Assembly (NCBI GenBank): GCA_900312665.1
Contig: ONZQ02000009.1
Span: 186,001-250,000 of the forward strand
DNA: 64,000 nt
Direction: 5' to 3'
From: Cephalotrichum gorgonifer
Lineage: Eukaryota; Ascomycota; Sordariomycetes; Microascales; Microascaceae
Below are positions 1 through 12,488 of this stretch, piece by piece. Within the stretch, counting starts at the first letter, position 1. Every line of letters starts with the position of its first letter. Both the position numbers and the translations under genes were made by a program. Below the pieces are notes generated by a model that saw only the letters and a program-made list of their open reading frames with translations, had not been told where the DNA came from and ran no database searches.

Positions 1-1899
1 TTCGAAAAGTGCTGCCCCGCGCCGGATTTGGGGACGCTCCTTGAGGTGTCGAGGACCAGGGTCGAGCTGTTGGGTTGGTGAAGGGCAGATGATGAAGGAG
101 GCACTTGTTCCACCTTCCCTCCCCTTCAACTCAAGCTCTCTCTCTCTCTCTCTCTAAACTCTTACTCTTACTCGTCTTACTTAGACTCCCTCCCACCCCG
201 CGCGCCGCCCCTCCCCCATTTCCCGCACAGTGCAGGAGCCGAGCCTGCCCGGCCACCCGCCATTTACTCGCAGAGGTGGGGCAGGACTCCAAACAATGAA
301 CCATGAAGCATCGCTACGGGATCACCCTAGCGCTTATTGGGTAAAAACGGAAATTGGACCCCAAGGCCGTTGACATCATTCCAGCGGTGAGGTGAAAGAG
401 CCTAAGAAGGAGCACCAGCCCGGAGACTCAATTGGTTCGTTTTGTTTACTCGTTCTTATATTATCCCTTTCTCTTCTATTTTTCGCCTTCGCGACTCGGA
501 GGCAATTTTCTTTCCTATCAGAGAGCAACTTCCCCCCCCCCGTTTTTTTTTCCTCTCCCCCCACACTCCACTCGAGGAAGCAACATGGCGGGGGCTCTCG
601 AACCATGTCGCTTCCCGTCTTGCGGCAAAATGGCGGCGCGGGGGGCAGGAAGACAGAAGGGGGGGACAGAGCGGGGGGGTTGTAGCTGTCCAAATCAAGG
701 AGCATGCACTCCGCGTGGGAGACATCGAAGAACATCGCGTGACATCCTACCCCGTCCGGCACACAGAAAGAAAGTGATAAACTGTGAATTACAGATGCCA
801 GAGAAAGCGGAGGAATCTCGCGTTCCACTGCGGACTGCGCACAGTCTTTAAAGTGCATGCATGCAACGTGTATTACATACACGTATGCGGGCTTTGTCTT
901 CCCGCTTTTCAATACTTGTTACTCTCTGCTTCCGCTTGTCCACGCACTCTGGATAAGTAATACTAATAGTACCCCTTGCCTTTTGTCTTATTGAGACCGC
1001 CGCCCGCGCTGCCCTTGTGTCTCAACCCAGCCCGCCGGCTTGGAGGGCCCTCCAGAGAGGGTGAAAGGTTTATGCTTATTATAAGCAACGGGTAGTTTAA
1101 CAGAATACTTTGTTTTCAAGTTGCATAAGTCTATATTGACCGCGTTCATTACCCGTTCCGTGTCGAGCAAAGTACTCAGCAAGAGCACTCGAGTGTATAT
1201 ATATACATCTGTACGAGTAGGAGAGTTGAAGAGTATGAGCTGCGGCCGGGCTTTCCATGCCTTGATATCCGAGTGGCGCTCCGGCCCCCCTTCCTGCAGC
1301 ATCAACCACGGCAGCCACTCTTCCGTCCGCCCACAAAATGCCTCAGTCGGTACGGTACGGCAATGCGGTAAACGGTAATAGTTACGCGTGTTCCGTCCGA
1401 GACACATGGCCCGGGGCCTGCATACTCGTCTTATGCGCAGGGCGCCCCGAAACGGCTTCCTGCTGCGGAGTTTCCCGGGAGCGGGGTGTCGGAGTCGGGT
1501 CGGAGTCGGGGGTTTCAGCGCTCCAACCCGGGCGCGACACGTCTGGAGACGCACAGGCACGGACGGCGCAGAGACCACTCTCCGCCTCTCTCCGGCCTCC
1601 ATGCGAAACACACGCCGGGGTGGGGGTGCAGACGGGATGTTTCCACTGGGATTTCACTCTGGCCCCGGATTTCGGAGTACGTTTCCTGGACTCGAAACTG
1701 TGGCGTCGAGTCCATCGGGACCTCCCTCTTCCACCGGTGTGGATTCCAGACCCCGGACAGCCGGTCGGAGGGTCCTGCGACGGAGCATACAGGTAGGTCC
1801 GTCCGCTTCCTTTGAGGTGGTGTTGGTGGGGGGCGTCGTACAGCTTCGATACCCGACTTATGCCTCGCTGGGCGGCTGGGCGCCTTGATTCTTCCAGAG
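1..1899. other. Intergenic, no supported gene
   Basis: I see no gene I can support here. Open frames exist on both strands, but they are low in aliphatic residues, rich in Arg, Ser and Pro, mostly begin at non-ATG codons and overlap one another, as expected from GC-rich non-coding DNA. The stretch includes a CT microsatellite (136-155), poly-C and poly-T runs near 530-550, and short GGAGTCGGG-type repeats near 1490-1510. One copy of the recurrent 8-mer TACGAGTA lies at 1212-1219. Confidence 0.5.
136..155. repeat. CT dinucleotide microsatellite
   Basis: Ten uninterrupted CT units. It is a simple repeat in non-coding DNA with no gene close by. Confidence 0.9.
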
Positions 1900-2158
1900 C
1901 TAGGTTGCTGCTAGAATACTACTCCCTATTTGCACGATCGCGCGTGGGAGCAGTTGCACCTGGCTCATGATGTAACCCGGAAGGCGTGCAGGCAAGCCCT
2001 CGGAGTCGAATAGGGTGATAAGCTCCTCCAGATCTCTCCCGCATACGTAGATCGACTCGCCCCGTCGGAGTTCAGCCATGCCGCCTCCGTGGCGCTCTTG
2101 GCATCGCAGCATCGAACCACCCATAATCCGCCCTCATGCCCATCACCAGTGGGGATCT

Positions 2159-2788
2159 TCACTCATCTCCCCCCTCCGACCCAGACCCTCTCCTCTTCGA
2201 GTCCTCTCCCCTCCCCCTCTCCATTCCCGCCAGCTTCTCCATTACCCCCCGCAAAAACACGTCGTCAGCCTCCGCGTCATTCCTCAGCCCCAGCGGCCCC
2301 GTCAGCGCGGGATCGTCGTCGGGCGGGGAGGGGACCTCGTCATCATCGTTGTCGTCCCACTCCGACCCTTCCCGGACATTCCCCCTCGCGTAGCCCGACA
2401 CTCTCGAGTCGGGCGCCGCCGGGCCTCCGACTGGCCCAGGCCGCGTCCCCGCCCCGGAGTCGAGAGTGTTATTCCGTGTTTCAGAGGTTTCAATCCCCTC
2501 CGGCCTGGTACCGCACCTGAAGCCGGGAAGCCGCCTCTCTTGTGACCGCCCGTTGTCACCCGTGACGTCGCCCGGTCCCTCGCTCGCGTGAATCCCCTCC
2601 ACACCGGGACTGGCCCCCGTCTCATCCCGCTTGCCCCGATGCCCGGATCCACCCTCGTCTCCGTGGCCCAGTGTGTGTGGGCCGCTGCATCTCGCCGTGC
2701 TCGTCGAAGCGGCCCTTCCCTCGGGGCTGTGCTGGCGCGAACCTTTTCCCGAGGAAGGCTGCCTCTCAGCCCCGTAATGAGGCTGCAT
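2159..2788 (-). CDS. Doubtful ORF with acidic C-terminal part
   Basis: An ATG-started frame of 209 codons. The N-terminal two thirds are rich in Gly, Ser, Arg and Pro and look low in complexity. The last 70 residues are more protein-like: an acidic run (EWDDNDDDEVPSPPDDDP), then a segment resembling an amphipathic helix (DVFLRGVMEKLAGMERG). The frame ends at a TGA that sits inside a possible splice donor (GA|GTGAAG). Downstream on the same strand a second frame (1900-2124) contains YVCGRDLEELITLFDSEG, which also looks protein-like, but I could not join the two with a convincing acceptor. It may be a decayed or mis-modelled gene, or chance. No family is recognised. Confidence 0.2.
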   Translation of the reverse strand: MQPHYGAERQPSSGKGSRQHSPEGRAASTSTARCSGPHTLGHGDEGGSGHRGKRDETGASPGVEGIHASEGPGDVTGDNGRSQERRLPGFRCGTRPEGIETSETRNNTLDSGAGTRPGPVGGPAAPDSRVSGYARGNVREGSEWDDNDDDEVPSPPDDDPALTGPLGLRNDAEADDVFLRGVMEKLAGMERGRGEDSKRRGSGSEGGDE

Positions 2789-5700
2789 CTTAGGGAAAGA
2801 AGTGAGCTGAGTTCACTGTGAAAACCGGATAGATATCCAAGCGAGGAAGTTCTGAGGGATAACCTCCCGAATGCAGGTCAGGAGGATAGTTGATATCTCA
2901 GTGCTGGAGTTAGAAAGGGCGCAGTGGGTGGCATGTATCGATCTTCCTGGCTTCAAAACACAGGATAAGCGCCCTCAGCGTATCGCGTGTAAGTGAACGA
3001 CTTGGTAGACTGGACTGAGAGTGATAGGAAGGAGTGAAGACGATCTCCCCCCTTTCACTCGATACGTGTGAAGCAAGGCCTGAGCCCGGGATTTCTCCTC
3101 TGAATGGAATGAAAAGAAAAGTATTAAAGTCTGGGGACTTATATACTTCGTTATAATGAGCGAATTTCAATAGTGCGGGCTGGGCAACTGCCTAGGTCGT
3201 AGGGTAAACGTCAAGGGGAGAGGGGCGATATAGCGTTGGTGTTGGGTGCACCTGGCATTTGTTATGGTGAGGGGAAGAACCATACCAACTACCTATCAAC
3301 TGGCAGCAAGTGCACGCCACCGAAATCCTCTTGAGGAGAAAGCGACATCTCGACCCAGTTCACTCAATATCGGTTCCTTGTCGGCACGTTCACATGGTTA
3401 GAGAAGATACTCAAGGAGCCTTCGGGAATTAATTCTGGGAGGGAAATGGAGTACAGCTACGTTGGAGTGGAAAGATACGACTGACGAGGAACATCACAAC
3501 TGCATTTCCCCCAAGTGCCATGTAAGTGACGGCGCTGGGAAGCCTAGAGCCCTTTGCCTCTTGGGTGCGAGTATGTTATCCTCTTTTATAATGTCGAGCT
3601 ACTTCATATTCTAGACCCCAGTTCGATTTTCCAATTCTCAAGCCGATACCTCACTAACCTCTGTGCAGAGAAAACACGAAAGTCAGACTTCTCTTCACTT
3701 CAGACCTCTGCTTCTACCCTCCATGCCGTGTCAACCCGACGCCGAGCGCACACACTCCCGCCCGTCCACCTCCCGGCCTCTCCTATATTAACCCCATGGT
3801 ATCAGGTGTATTGGAGCTCTAATCTTTATGGTGCTTGGTGACGTGTCTAATAAACTTGGGTATTGGGTACTCCTTCGCGGCCTGCTCAAGTTGGGGTACA
3901 TCCTGCTGCACCTGGTGCAGAAGAGCCCCCACTCCGGATACCATTCCTCGGAATACCATCCCCTCTCTCAATATTGGGGACCCGGACGAGGGCTTCTGTG
4001 GACTTGAACATGGGTTCGGGCACCGCCCTGTACTTTTCTGCTGAGTGTCTCGTATGCTCGTACATCCAGAACGCGGCACGCGTTGGAAAGACAGAAGACG
4101 TATCTCGCAGGAGCATGCGTATCAGCGTTAGAACGGATGTTTTCCTATCAGCTTTATCCCAATCGCCCGTGCATAGTAGCGTGATATCCCGCTAATGTGT
4201 TAGTAGGATGAAACTCCAGCAATTCAACAGAGGTAGAGGTAGGGTTCGAGGCCAAGGTTGTCTGCCGTTCAGAGCCCCCGAGGCCTGGAGAAGTTTAGGA
4301 TGTATCCCGACGTCGGCGATGATATAATTTACAAACCCTTAGATCTTGTCCTCATCATAATTCTCGTCTTATTCTTCTTCCTCTCCCTGTATCGTGTGGA
4401 ATGGGTGAGGGGCAGTATTCCCGAGATCCTGACGGAGCCACAGGCGGAGCCAGTGGCATCTGAAGAATATGCGAGTACCATCATGAAGGTAAAGATAGCC
4501 CCCAAACTCGGTGCGATATCTACAGCCTTTCTCGCAGAGGATTCGGAAGAGCTCTGCTAGGGCGACACGCTGGGTCGGCCGAAATATACTGAAGCATCTC
4601 ACGATGTTGTGGGCTTGGTAGTGTATGTGACGGCACGTCGCGGGACTGTTGCCGAGTCTACTTGTTCTTGGCCGACCAGAATGAACTAACCAATGCTATG
4701 CATGTTAGTTTCTGTTATAAATTTGGATAAGATCAGGGGCGGAAGTATTTGCAGCGTCCCCAGACAGATGTTGAGAGGCCCCGTTGGCGGATCCGGCATG
4801 ATGCTGTTCCGTTTAGGCCTGTCGAGCTAGGTCGGATACAGGTCGACTACTGGAAAGTAAGATGCCCTGTTACTGATCTCGATGACAGCCAGTTCCTGAA
4901 CTCGATCGGCCGGTTCATGAAGGCAGTACTGGCCCCCTCGGGTGGGACCAGGTAGTGACCCTACCGGGGCGCAGAATCAACCCGAGACGACAATGCCTGA
5001 GATAGAGGGCGGAGGCCCGGTCCGTTTTCGTCGCTTACTCCTGAACGGAATGTGAAAGCAGAATGACACCGGAACTAATGCTGGAAGTAGCTCCATGGTG
5101 ATAAGAATTGGGGGGGTTAGGTGCGTCTGCAGGAGGATCGTAGGATTCGGGCGAAGATGATCCCAAGAGCTGCGATCAGGGCTACCAAATGGTTCAAACT
5201 CTACCATTAAGGACAGTAGAGGCGGTATAAGCTTCCGAAGTCTGCTCTCGCCTTGCCACGTCGTTCACTCGGTAGGGCGGACACACCGAGGAGAAGATGA
5301 CGACCTCTCGAGAATGACTCGCAGCTGCACCTGCCCGTCATACTGTTTACATTCAGGAGGTGCATGCTTCGAGTAGGCCTTGCCGAACACGATGCACACT
5401 CCATTCAACTTTTTCTCGGGTTTCATCGATTTGGTGCGTTGGCGGCTTCTCGGGCACACGTCAGATTCACCGAAAGGAGGTCCCGGTGCCGGATTATCTG
5501 CCTGATCGCGGGTAGCGGGTAGGAAGGAGGTAACGTCATGAATCGACATTTGGATTGGTGTGCGGCGGAGAACCTTGAGTGGTCAAGAGCGGCTAAGAGA
5601 CGCCGGGGAGCTCTTTCCTGGACCTCCGAACGCAGGTGCATCCCGCTCGTGTGCATATTGCTGACTATGGAACATGTGATGTAAAGGACATGGCCACATA

Positions 5701-6677
5701 AGCACGCCGCAAGATATCACTCCAAGGTCCAGACCTTGGTGCCCAACTCGTCCATATATCGCTTCAAATCGGAAAGCTCGAATGACCTGCATGCCTACGA
5801 GTCTTGGGTATCAATTACCTATACTCTTCGTTTCTGTCCAGGCAGGGGATCAGCCCTACTTACTGCTCGGGTTGGACGTCACCATCCACTCCTGTGGCAG
5901 CACTCGGTCGGTACGTACTTCAACGTACGCCTCTATTCACGGACAGCTTCGTAAATTCTAAAGGTATTGGGATGAGCGATGGTGACACCCTGGGGCTAGC
6001 TGTCGACTTCTGATGATGCACAGGAGTCGATGTTGTCGACTTGGCCCCTTGCATTGATTGGGGATCACTTCTTCCACGTTCAGCACCTCAACTGGCCCTG
6101 TGACCACCCCCTGGATTGCCACCCTCTCCCTGCTTTTCGTGTCTCCTCGAACGAGATCATTGTTCCGGGTCGTCGTCCGATTGATCGGCGATATTGAAGC
6201 CTGTAGTGCTATTTTCGGAAGTTTGCCTACTCGATGCCAAGAATGTGACCCAAGCCGTCGGGCCCGGCACTTGGTCCATACAGGGAGCCCTTACATATGA
6301 GGCTGATCGAGGGCTTGGGTTGCAAACCGGGAGATGCTACGTCCAGTGCAAGAGAAAACCGACCGCTCTTTGTGAGCAGGGGATAGATAACCCGATCAGT
6401 GACAAACGCGTAGGGGGGAAAAAGGGGGGGGGAGGAAGGATCGAAGATGACCCCCCTTTCTGGTCGGGTAGGGTGTTGTCATCAGGCACACACGTCGTCG
6501 GTGGGGATGCTGGCACTTTTACCTTCAAATAGAGACCTTCCTTCTTGTCGAACTTCCACGCGGTTGACGACAGGGGAAGTACTATCGCTCACCAAAACAT
6601 CGAACCCCAGGCTATCCTTATAAGCTTATTCTCATAATCTTATCCCCATAGTTTTAGCCAGTATTACCGCTTCGAAG
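2789..6677. other. Gene-poor tract, 3.9 kb
   Basis: No gene with recognisable homology is visible. The best small frames are: one on + starting at ATG 4300 and ending 4560 (86 codons), with a hydrophobic stretch around residues 13-29 that could be a single membrane helix; and one on - from ATG 5549 to 5265 (94 codons) containing four Cys. Neither has flanking exon signals that I can defend. Poly-purine and poly-G tracts lie at 6415-6440. The tract could contain remnants of decayed genes. Confidence 0.45.
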
Positions 6678-6857
6678 ATGAGCTCTCAGTACTGTCAACA
6701 CCATTTCTTCCTCATCAAGTCTCAGAACACACTCGTCATGTGGTACTGCAACGACTGCTATATGGGGCCTTGCTGGGCCATTCTCGAATGTCGACTGTGC
6801 CAGGCCCACCTGTGCAGGAGATGCGTATATGGCCGTGATAGCAAGACCAGAGTGTAG
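6678..6857 (+). CDS. Cys-rich 59-residue microprotein, putative zinc-binding
   Basis: A complete ATG-to-TAG frame of 60 codons, below usual ORF length cut-offs. The protein has nine Cys. The core is W-Y-C-x2-C, then G-P, then C, followed about six residues later by C-x2-C-x2-H-x2-C-x2-C, and it ends with a basic tail (GRDSKTRV). Spaced CxxC pairs with an embedded His and aromatic residues suggest a small zinc-binding fold. From memory, short fungal proteins with a W-C-x2-C...C-x2-C-x-H-x2-C-x2-C pattern are common in Pezizomycotina and uncharacterised. There is no signal peptide or membrane segment. It lies 356 bp upstream of the BTB/POZ gene on the same strand. A further exon cannot be excluded. 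Confidence 0.5.
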   Translation: MSSQYCQHHFFLIKSQNTLVMWYCNDCYMGPCWAILECRLCQAHLCRRCVYGRDSKTRV

Positions 6858-6937
6858 GAAGATACTAAATGTTCATCCTTTTAGCGATAGGAGGTTTGCC
6901 TTTGCAATTTATCATGATGGGGGTACTTCTTGAATAT

Positions 6938-6967
6938 GAGAAGAATAGAGGTGAGAAGAATAGAGGT
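6938..6967. repeat. 15-bp tandem duplication
   Basis: Two perfect head-to-tail copies of GAGAAGAATAGAGGT, lying between the microprotein and the BTB gene. It appears to be a recent local duplication without an evident function. Confidence 0.85.
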
Positions 6968-7213
6968 TCGTCTCGGCAGGAGCAGGACTGGTACCTGGGA
7001 GGGAAGGAACGGGCGAGGACTGAGGCTCCTTCCGAAGCGAGGGGATATGCTGCTTAGAAGGAGCCTTCAACAATGGAGGCAGGCACCTGCCTCCGAACCT
7101 TAGCTCTTCCCAGCATTTGAAGCCGCAACACTGTGGGACTCTTTCCCAGTTCCTTCAAGCCGGATACGTACACCTGAGAACCTTTCGATTCGAGCCGACG
7201 CCCAAGGAGCAAT

Positions 7214-8185
7214 ATGGAGGAGCCTCACGCCGAGCTAATGAAATGTCTGAGGAGGTATGCGTCCCTTCCACGGCCCCCATCCTCGTTTTTGATTCCCACG
7301 GGTCTCGGGTCGCTCAAGCGGGTAAGAGACTTCTATATCGATCACTAGCTAACCCACTTCTGTAGGGCGTATCAAGATGAGGAATACTCGGACCTCACAA
7401 TCAAATGTCTTGGTGCGACGTACAACGTTCACAAAATCCTCGTGTGTCCACGGTCGGACTTTTTTGCCGCGGCGTGCAGGTGGCCTTCCTCAACGAACGA
7501 TGAGCAAGAAGGACAGCGAGCGAGTGACGGATACACACCTTCCGGCGATGCTGTGAGTACGCAGTCAGGAACGAAGGTCATCAACTTGGATGACAATGAC
7601 CCAATCGCCGTCTGGGCAATGGTCCAATACCTGTACCATCTGGAATATCCCACGCCAACCGACGAGATGGAGGAGAATGCCCTGGGCGGATGGAAGCAAT
7701 CTGACCTCTCACCCCCTGGAGGTGGCCAGGGCAGAGACTCCGTGAAGGCCTGGAACATACCTTCCTGGACCATGCCATCGAACAACCAGGACCTGATCCC
7801 GGCTCTGGACTGGCGCTGCATACACAGGCATGCAAAGATCTACTCACTCGCAGAGAAATACGGAATCTCTGGGCTTAAGCATTTCTCGAGTAGAAGGTTT
7901 AAGAGTAGCCTGGACGGGCACTATCACGGGGACTGGGTCGACGTCCTCGCGTGTGTGAGGGAGGTCTATACGGGTACGCCCCAACACGACAGGGAACTCC
8001 GAGACGAAATGAGAACGGCACTACGTGTGAATATGGAACTTGTCGAGTCAGAGAAGATGCAGGAACTTATGCTGGAGATACCCCAAGTCGCCATCGATGT
8101 TCTCCTCGACTACCACCAGCACAACCGCCCCAACACCGCCCCAAAGAAGAGCCCCAAGAAGAGGCTCAAGTCGGAATGTTGGTGA
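7214..8185 (+). CDS. BTB/POZ domain protein
   Basis: Two exons, 7214-7254 and 7366-8185, give 286 residues; the 111-nt intron has donor GTATGC, a GCTAAC branch site and a TAG acceptor. The start is the first ATG in frame with the BTB core. The N-terminal half shows the fungal BTB pattern: a YSDLTI strand (about residue 21), a short strand and then the VHKILVCPRSDFFAAAC helix. Next come a low-complexity insertion and VWAMVQYLYHLEYP (about residue 76), which corresponds to the second half of the BTB fold. The later HAKIYSLAEKYGISGLK motif is typical of the helix after the domain in fungal BTB proteins. The tail is basic (KKSPKKRLK) and could be a nuclear localisation signal. BTB domains mediate dimerisation and often recruit Cul3 ubiquitin ligases; the substrate and partner are unknown. 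It is an isolated gene in a gene-poor region. Confidence 0.85.
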
Positions 8186-9995
8186 ACCGGCCAACGGGGT
8201 TGCTATCCTCACCTTAGCGCGGTGATATGACCTAGAAACCAACGCAGCAGTGTTGCTATCCTTGTATTTAGCACAGCGATGACAGGGCCTGGAAATTTGG
8301 ACTGGAAGGATGGAAATGAGGATCAAGAAACTCGGAAATGAAGACTAGGAACCTGTGGAGGAGAGTCGGGGGACTGGGGAGGTACCGGGACCGGGGACCC
8401 TTTGGAGGCTGGAAGTGATGCGCTATTTTGACGTCCCATGACGGAGGAAAGTGGCTGGCCATTACGATGTTCCCTGAACTTGAGCAGCTGTTCGCTCCTT
8501 TGATATTTTCACTTTTCATCTGGTGGTTAGGGTCTTCATGCATAGTAGCCTGACTGAGATTACTGCTATAATACACATTGAATTCCAGCTCGCCGGCCGC
8601 GGCACTATTACAATGTGCTGTTGCATCGGAGACTCTATCTTCCGTCTGGCCGTGATCATACCGATTTCCCCATTCCTTTCGGCTAGATAAGGGTGATGAG
8701 GGACGTGTGAGGCATGACAGGGAAGGGGGAATAAGCAGTTCAAGGATCATATCGCGCACCTTGTCTCATGCCGCTGTCCTCTTTTAGTAAATATATCCCT
8801 GCCATGACCATGGTTGAGCACCCCGTCGATGCGAGTAAGGTAAGTGTGAACAAACAAAGTTCCCCGTCAATAATCTCCTCACCGTGTGACACCGAAGGCG
8901 AATCCCCGGTGAACACACACAGAAACTTCGAAACCACCATGGCGATCGACGAGCGTGAGTACATGTACGGCAATCTTTTGTGCGCGGGACTGACCTGGAC
9001 CGATCAAACCCGGGCGTGTAAGATGGTATACTTTTGTATTTCTGGATCGGCGGGGAGCTGCAAGAGGCTTAATCTCGATTTTATCGTGTGGTTGTAATAA
9101 CTACTCGTACGTCGTTCTCGGGGAACACAGGGTGGGAGAGCCGGGGAAAGAGGGGAAGATGATCCGACAAAAAGGAGGGGAACTGACACAAGCCAAAAAA
9201 GCAAAACAGGGCGACGAATTGGGTCTTGGGAAATGCGGAGTGGCACAAGCACGAGGATGGATGGGTGGGTAGGGGGTGCTCTCCGTACGTCCGATGAAGC
9301 CGGTGAGATATGGAATGAGGAGGCGGAGGCGGAAGAAGAAAAGAAAACAGGGGGGAAAGGGGGGGTACGGAGAAGGAAGAGCTCCCAGGGCTGAATCAAC
9401 CATGCGGGGAGTGGCAGAGATAGCTAGTATAAAGTATAGGGACGCCCCCCTTGGAGAGCTGTAGGGAATATGTACGAGTACGCGCGTGAGAATGGAGGAA
9501 AAGCAACTAACACGGTCCAGGGTTTAGAAGGGCGGGTATCAAGAAGAGGCGGGGCCTGGAACAGCCGTCTCGATTTATACCCTTGTTCGATAGCTACCCC
9601 AGTCTCCCGCACGTGGAAAAAGCAAAGAAAACCTAACACTTGTAATTGTTCGTTAGAGGGAGCTCGTCTGCGGGGAGAATTGCCCAACTTGGCCACCTGC
9701 TTATACTCGTATTCGCACTGATAATTCTGGTTTGACAATCTCCATACTTGTGCTACACAGAGAGGACCTCCCCGGAGAGCAGTAGTCTCAACTTTGAAGT
9801 TTAAAAGCTTGGGAGAGGGGGGGCGGTGGTAGGAAGAATAGACGAACTGAGGACATAGCTCTTGATAAGGCAGACTAACGCCTACCCGAATTCTCGGGGC
9901 TTGAGCCCACCGACCCACTCGACCCACCGACCCCGGAATGCCACGTCCCGGGCGTAGCTCCGGGGGACGGAGGGGGGTGGGAAACGTCGGTTTTT

Positions 9996-10020
9996 GCTAG
10001 CTAGCTAACTAGTAGCTAGC
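9996..10020. repeat. Short inverted repeat of GCTAGC units
   Basis: GCTAGCT and AGCTAGC form perfect 7-bp arms around an 11-bp centre that itself carries CTAG palindromes. It can form a hairpin or cruciform. It lies in non-coding DNA. Confidence 0.7.
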
Positions 10021-12474
10021 CCGTGGTGTCGAGAGAGCTGTTTGTTATCGGGGGAGAGGGCGGCCCCGGCTCCGAGTTTCGAACTCACACGCCCCCCTCT
10101 CGTCCGATCTATCTCCACATGTCTCGTACGAAGAAGCACCTCCCGCTGAAGGAGAGACCCTGCCGACGGGATGATAGAGATGTACTAAGGTATTCACTTG
10201 CGGATACTAGGTCTGTTGCCCTATATGGTACATCACCTCCTCCCACTTGTGGATTCCCCCGCAGCCGCCATGTCTCATGTCTCGGGCCCTTTCTCGGAAC
10301 CCTTTTTCGTCAGTATACGTCGTAGATCTGAGATGTCTTTAGCACGACGAGTGCGAGTACAATCACAGTGTTACTTGTAGGTTCGAAATTGCTCAAGCAA
10401 GATCGTCCCGACGTGGCAGGTGTTGCTTTTCCGGGCACCGGGATTTGCTATTGGGTTTTTGGCTTATCAGCTGCGGACTGAGTTGTGGAAGAAACTAGAA
10501 GTACCCGATTGACGAGTATTACATGTACTTAGTATGAACTCCGGCTTCTGGTGGATATGTGTACAAGTAAAGACCTAGTAATGATGTGTTTGATAAATGA
10601 TATATTTACTCGTACTTGTATCATTCCTTCTTTTAGCGCCGGGGAGAAGCTCCCATGACTTCCGCCCGTCCCTCCCTTCCACCCTCTTCCCCCCCTCCTT
10701 TTGCTTTCCTCTCCCGTGTCGGGTATCGCTGGGTGCGGTAGCCGTCTTGCTTTTTCATGTGAGGCGTCATATGTCATATTTCCCTGGCTCCCCGAGGAGA
10801 GAAGAGGAGGAGAGGATCTATCTAGGTGGGTGGGCTAAATACTCTAAAAGCTTGTAATAATTGTATTACACCCAACGAAGGAAGTGGGATGGATGGAAGG
10901 GAGAAGAAAAAGAAGGAAAGAGAAGGGGAAACAAAAACGAAGAAACGAGAAGCAGCTGCAACCGGATGCGGATCTTACTGCTTTCTCTGTCTTGCCCGTA
11001 TCTTTCTTTATCCTTTTCATCGTTTTACACCAATAATATACTCCTTCGTATGACGAACTGAGTAGCGTCCGAGGTCGAGTTCCAGCTTCCCCCAGCGAGT
11101 AATAGAGTCAGCTATTCTTATGTAGTGAATAGTGGGTATTCTTACTACTAGTGCGAGTCACTAAGTCTCTCTCCCCAGATTGACGAGCTGGATCCCTGTC
11201 CCTTTGCTGGCTGAAAATGGATCCTAACCCCAGTAAAGTTGGCCTCGAACGGGATATAGCGTCCCGCCTCTGTGGCTCCAACCCCGACCGGCCCCACCGG
11301 AGTAGCATGCCGGGCGGAGCTTGTGGCCCAATTGACAGAGTAAGACTGCTTTTCTTTCATCTACGAGTAAGTATGTACATATTATTCCCCCCCAATCTCA
11401 CTGTACGAGAAAATCCCATAATAGGAGTTTAGTTCACCATACCCTGTCCATGCTTGCTTCTCGGCCCAAAGAAAATCGACGCAGGCTAATGGGGACCGTC
11501 CCGTCGGGGATTATTGGGAAAAAGGGTCGGAGGGCGGAAGGCGGAAGGCGGGAGGCGGAGAGCTAGCTGGGACCGGGTGGTGAAAAAAGAAAGGGAAATC
11601 AAAAAGCGATGAAATGATGGGCATTTGAGAGATCTCCCAAGAAGAAAAGGGAAAAAGAGATCAAGGGTAACATGTTACATGGGAAAGAGGGAAAAAGAAG
11701 GAAACACAAGGAAGTTTGAAGGCGATGGTGTAATCGTTGGTAATATGAGACTGGTTACTCGTAGGAGTGAATCCGGGGCGTCGGGATCGAGACTTTGGCA
11801 GCGCCATCGAGGTGGGCAGGGGAGATACACTCAGTCACAGGTGCGAGCACACTCAGTCAACCACCTCGCCTCGCACAGCTCATGTTAAGACTACACACAA
11901 GTAGTAGCGTGCGGTAGCTTCGGACTTAGTGCGGGATGGCCTCATACTCGTACCCGTAGTCACATTTTAGTTCTCCCCTCCCAGGCCCTTGACTGGCCCA
12001 GCTTACCCAGGGAACGGCCCCCGGGGCCCCCTTAGCGTGAGTAGCGTAGCTGTGCTCGGAACCCATAACCATGCTTGTGGTGTAAGTGCAGGAGTGGAGG
12101 AGGTGTGCCGATTTCATGCATATGTCCCAAATCGATCGTTCCTCCTGTGGCCCGCTTGTAAAAGGTGTGTGTGGGCAGGGGCGTGTGTGTACATACTTGC
12201 ATGGGGGGTACGAAGTGTACTCGGGGCGGCAGGCAGAGGACAGGACCATGAGCCATGAGCCATGAGCCATGACTGGTATATTAAGACGGAAGCTTCATCC
12301 CAAAACGTCCTTGGACAAAATGCTGCCCCGATCGATGTTTGTGAGATCCAACACTCGGGAACGACTTACACCTATCGTACTTATTGGCGTTCTTTAATAC
12401 GTCTGGACGCAAACGTCAAAAGGCGCCTCCAACCACCTCTACACTCGACTACTCAACTATCCCCTACTTCTACT

Positions 12475-12488
12475 TATATAATATATAT
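12475..12488 (+). promoter_or_regulatory. TATA-like element upstream of the 12655 gene
   Basis: TATATAATATATAT lies 167 bp before the ATG at 12655 and is followed by pyrimidine-rich DNA, a common layout for fungal promoters. It is inferred from sequence and position only. Confidence 0.3.

Noticed and set aside
1388..1888. 166-codon Arg-rich frame on +
   Set aside because: It starts at GTG, overlaps similar frames on both strands, and its composition is that expected of GC-rich non-coding DNA.
4230..4260. B-box-like GGGTTCGAGGCC suggesting a tRNA
   Set aside because: There is no A box at the right distance and no cloverleaf pairing by eye.
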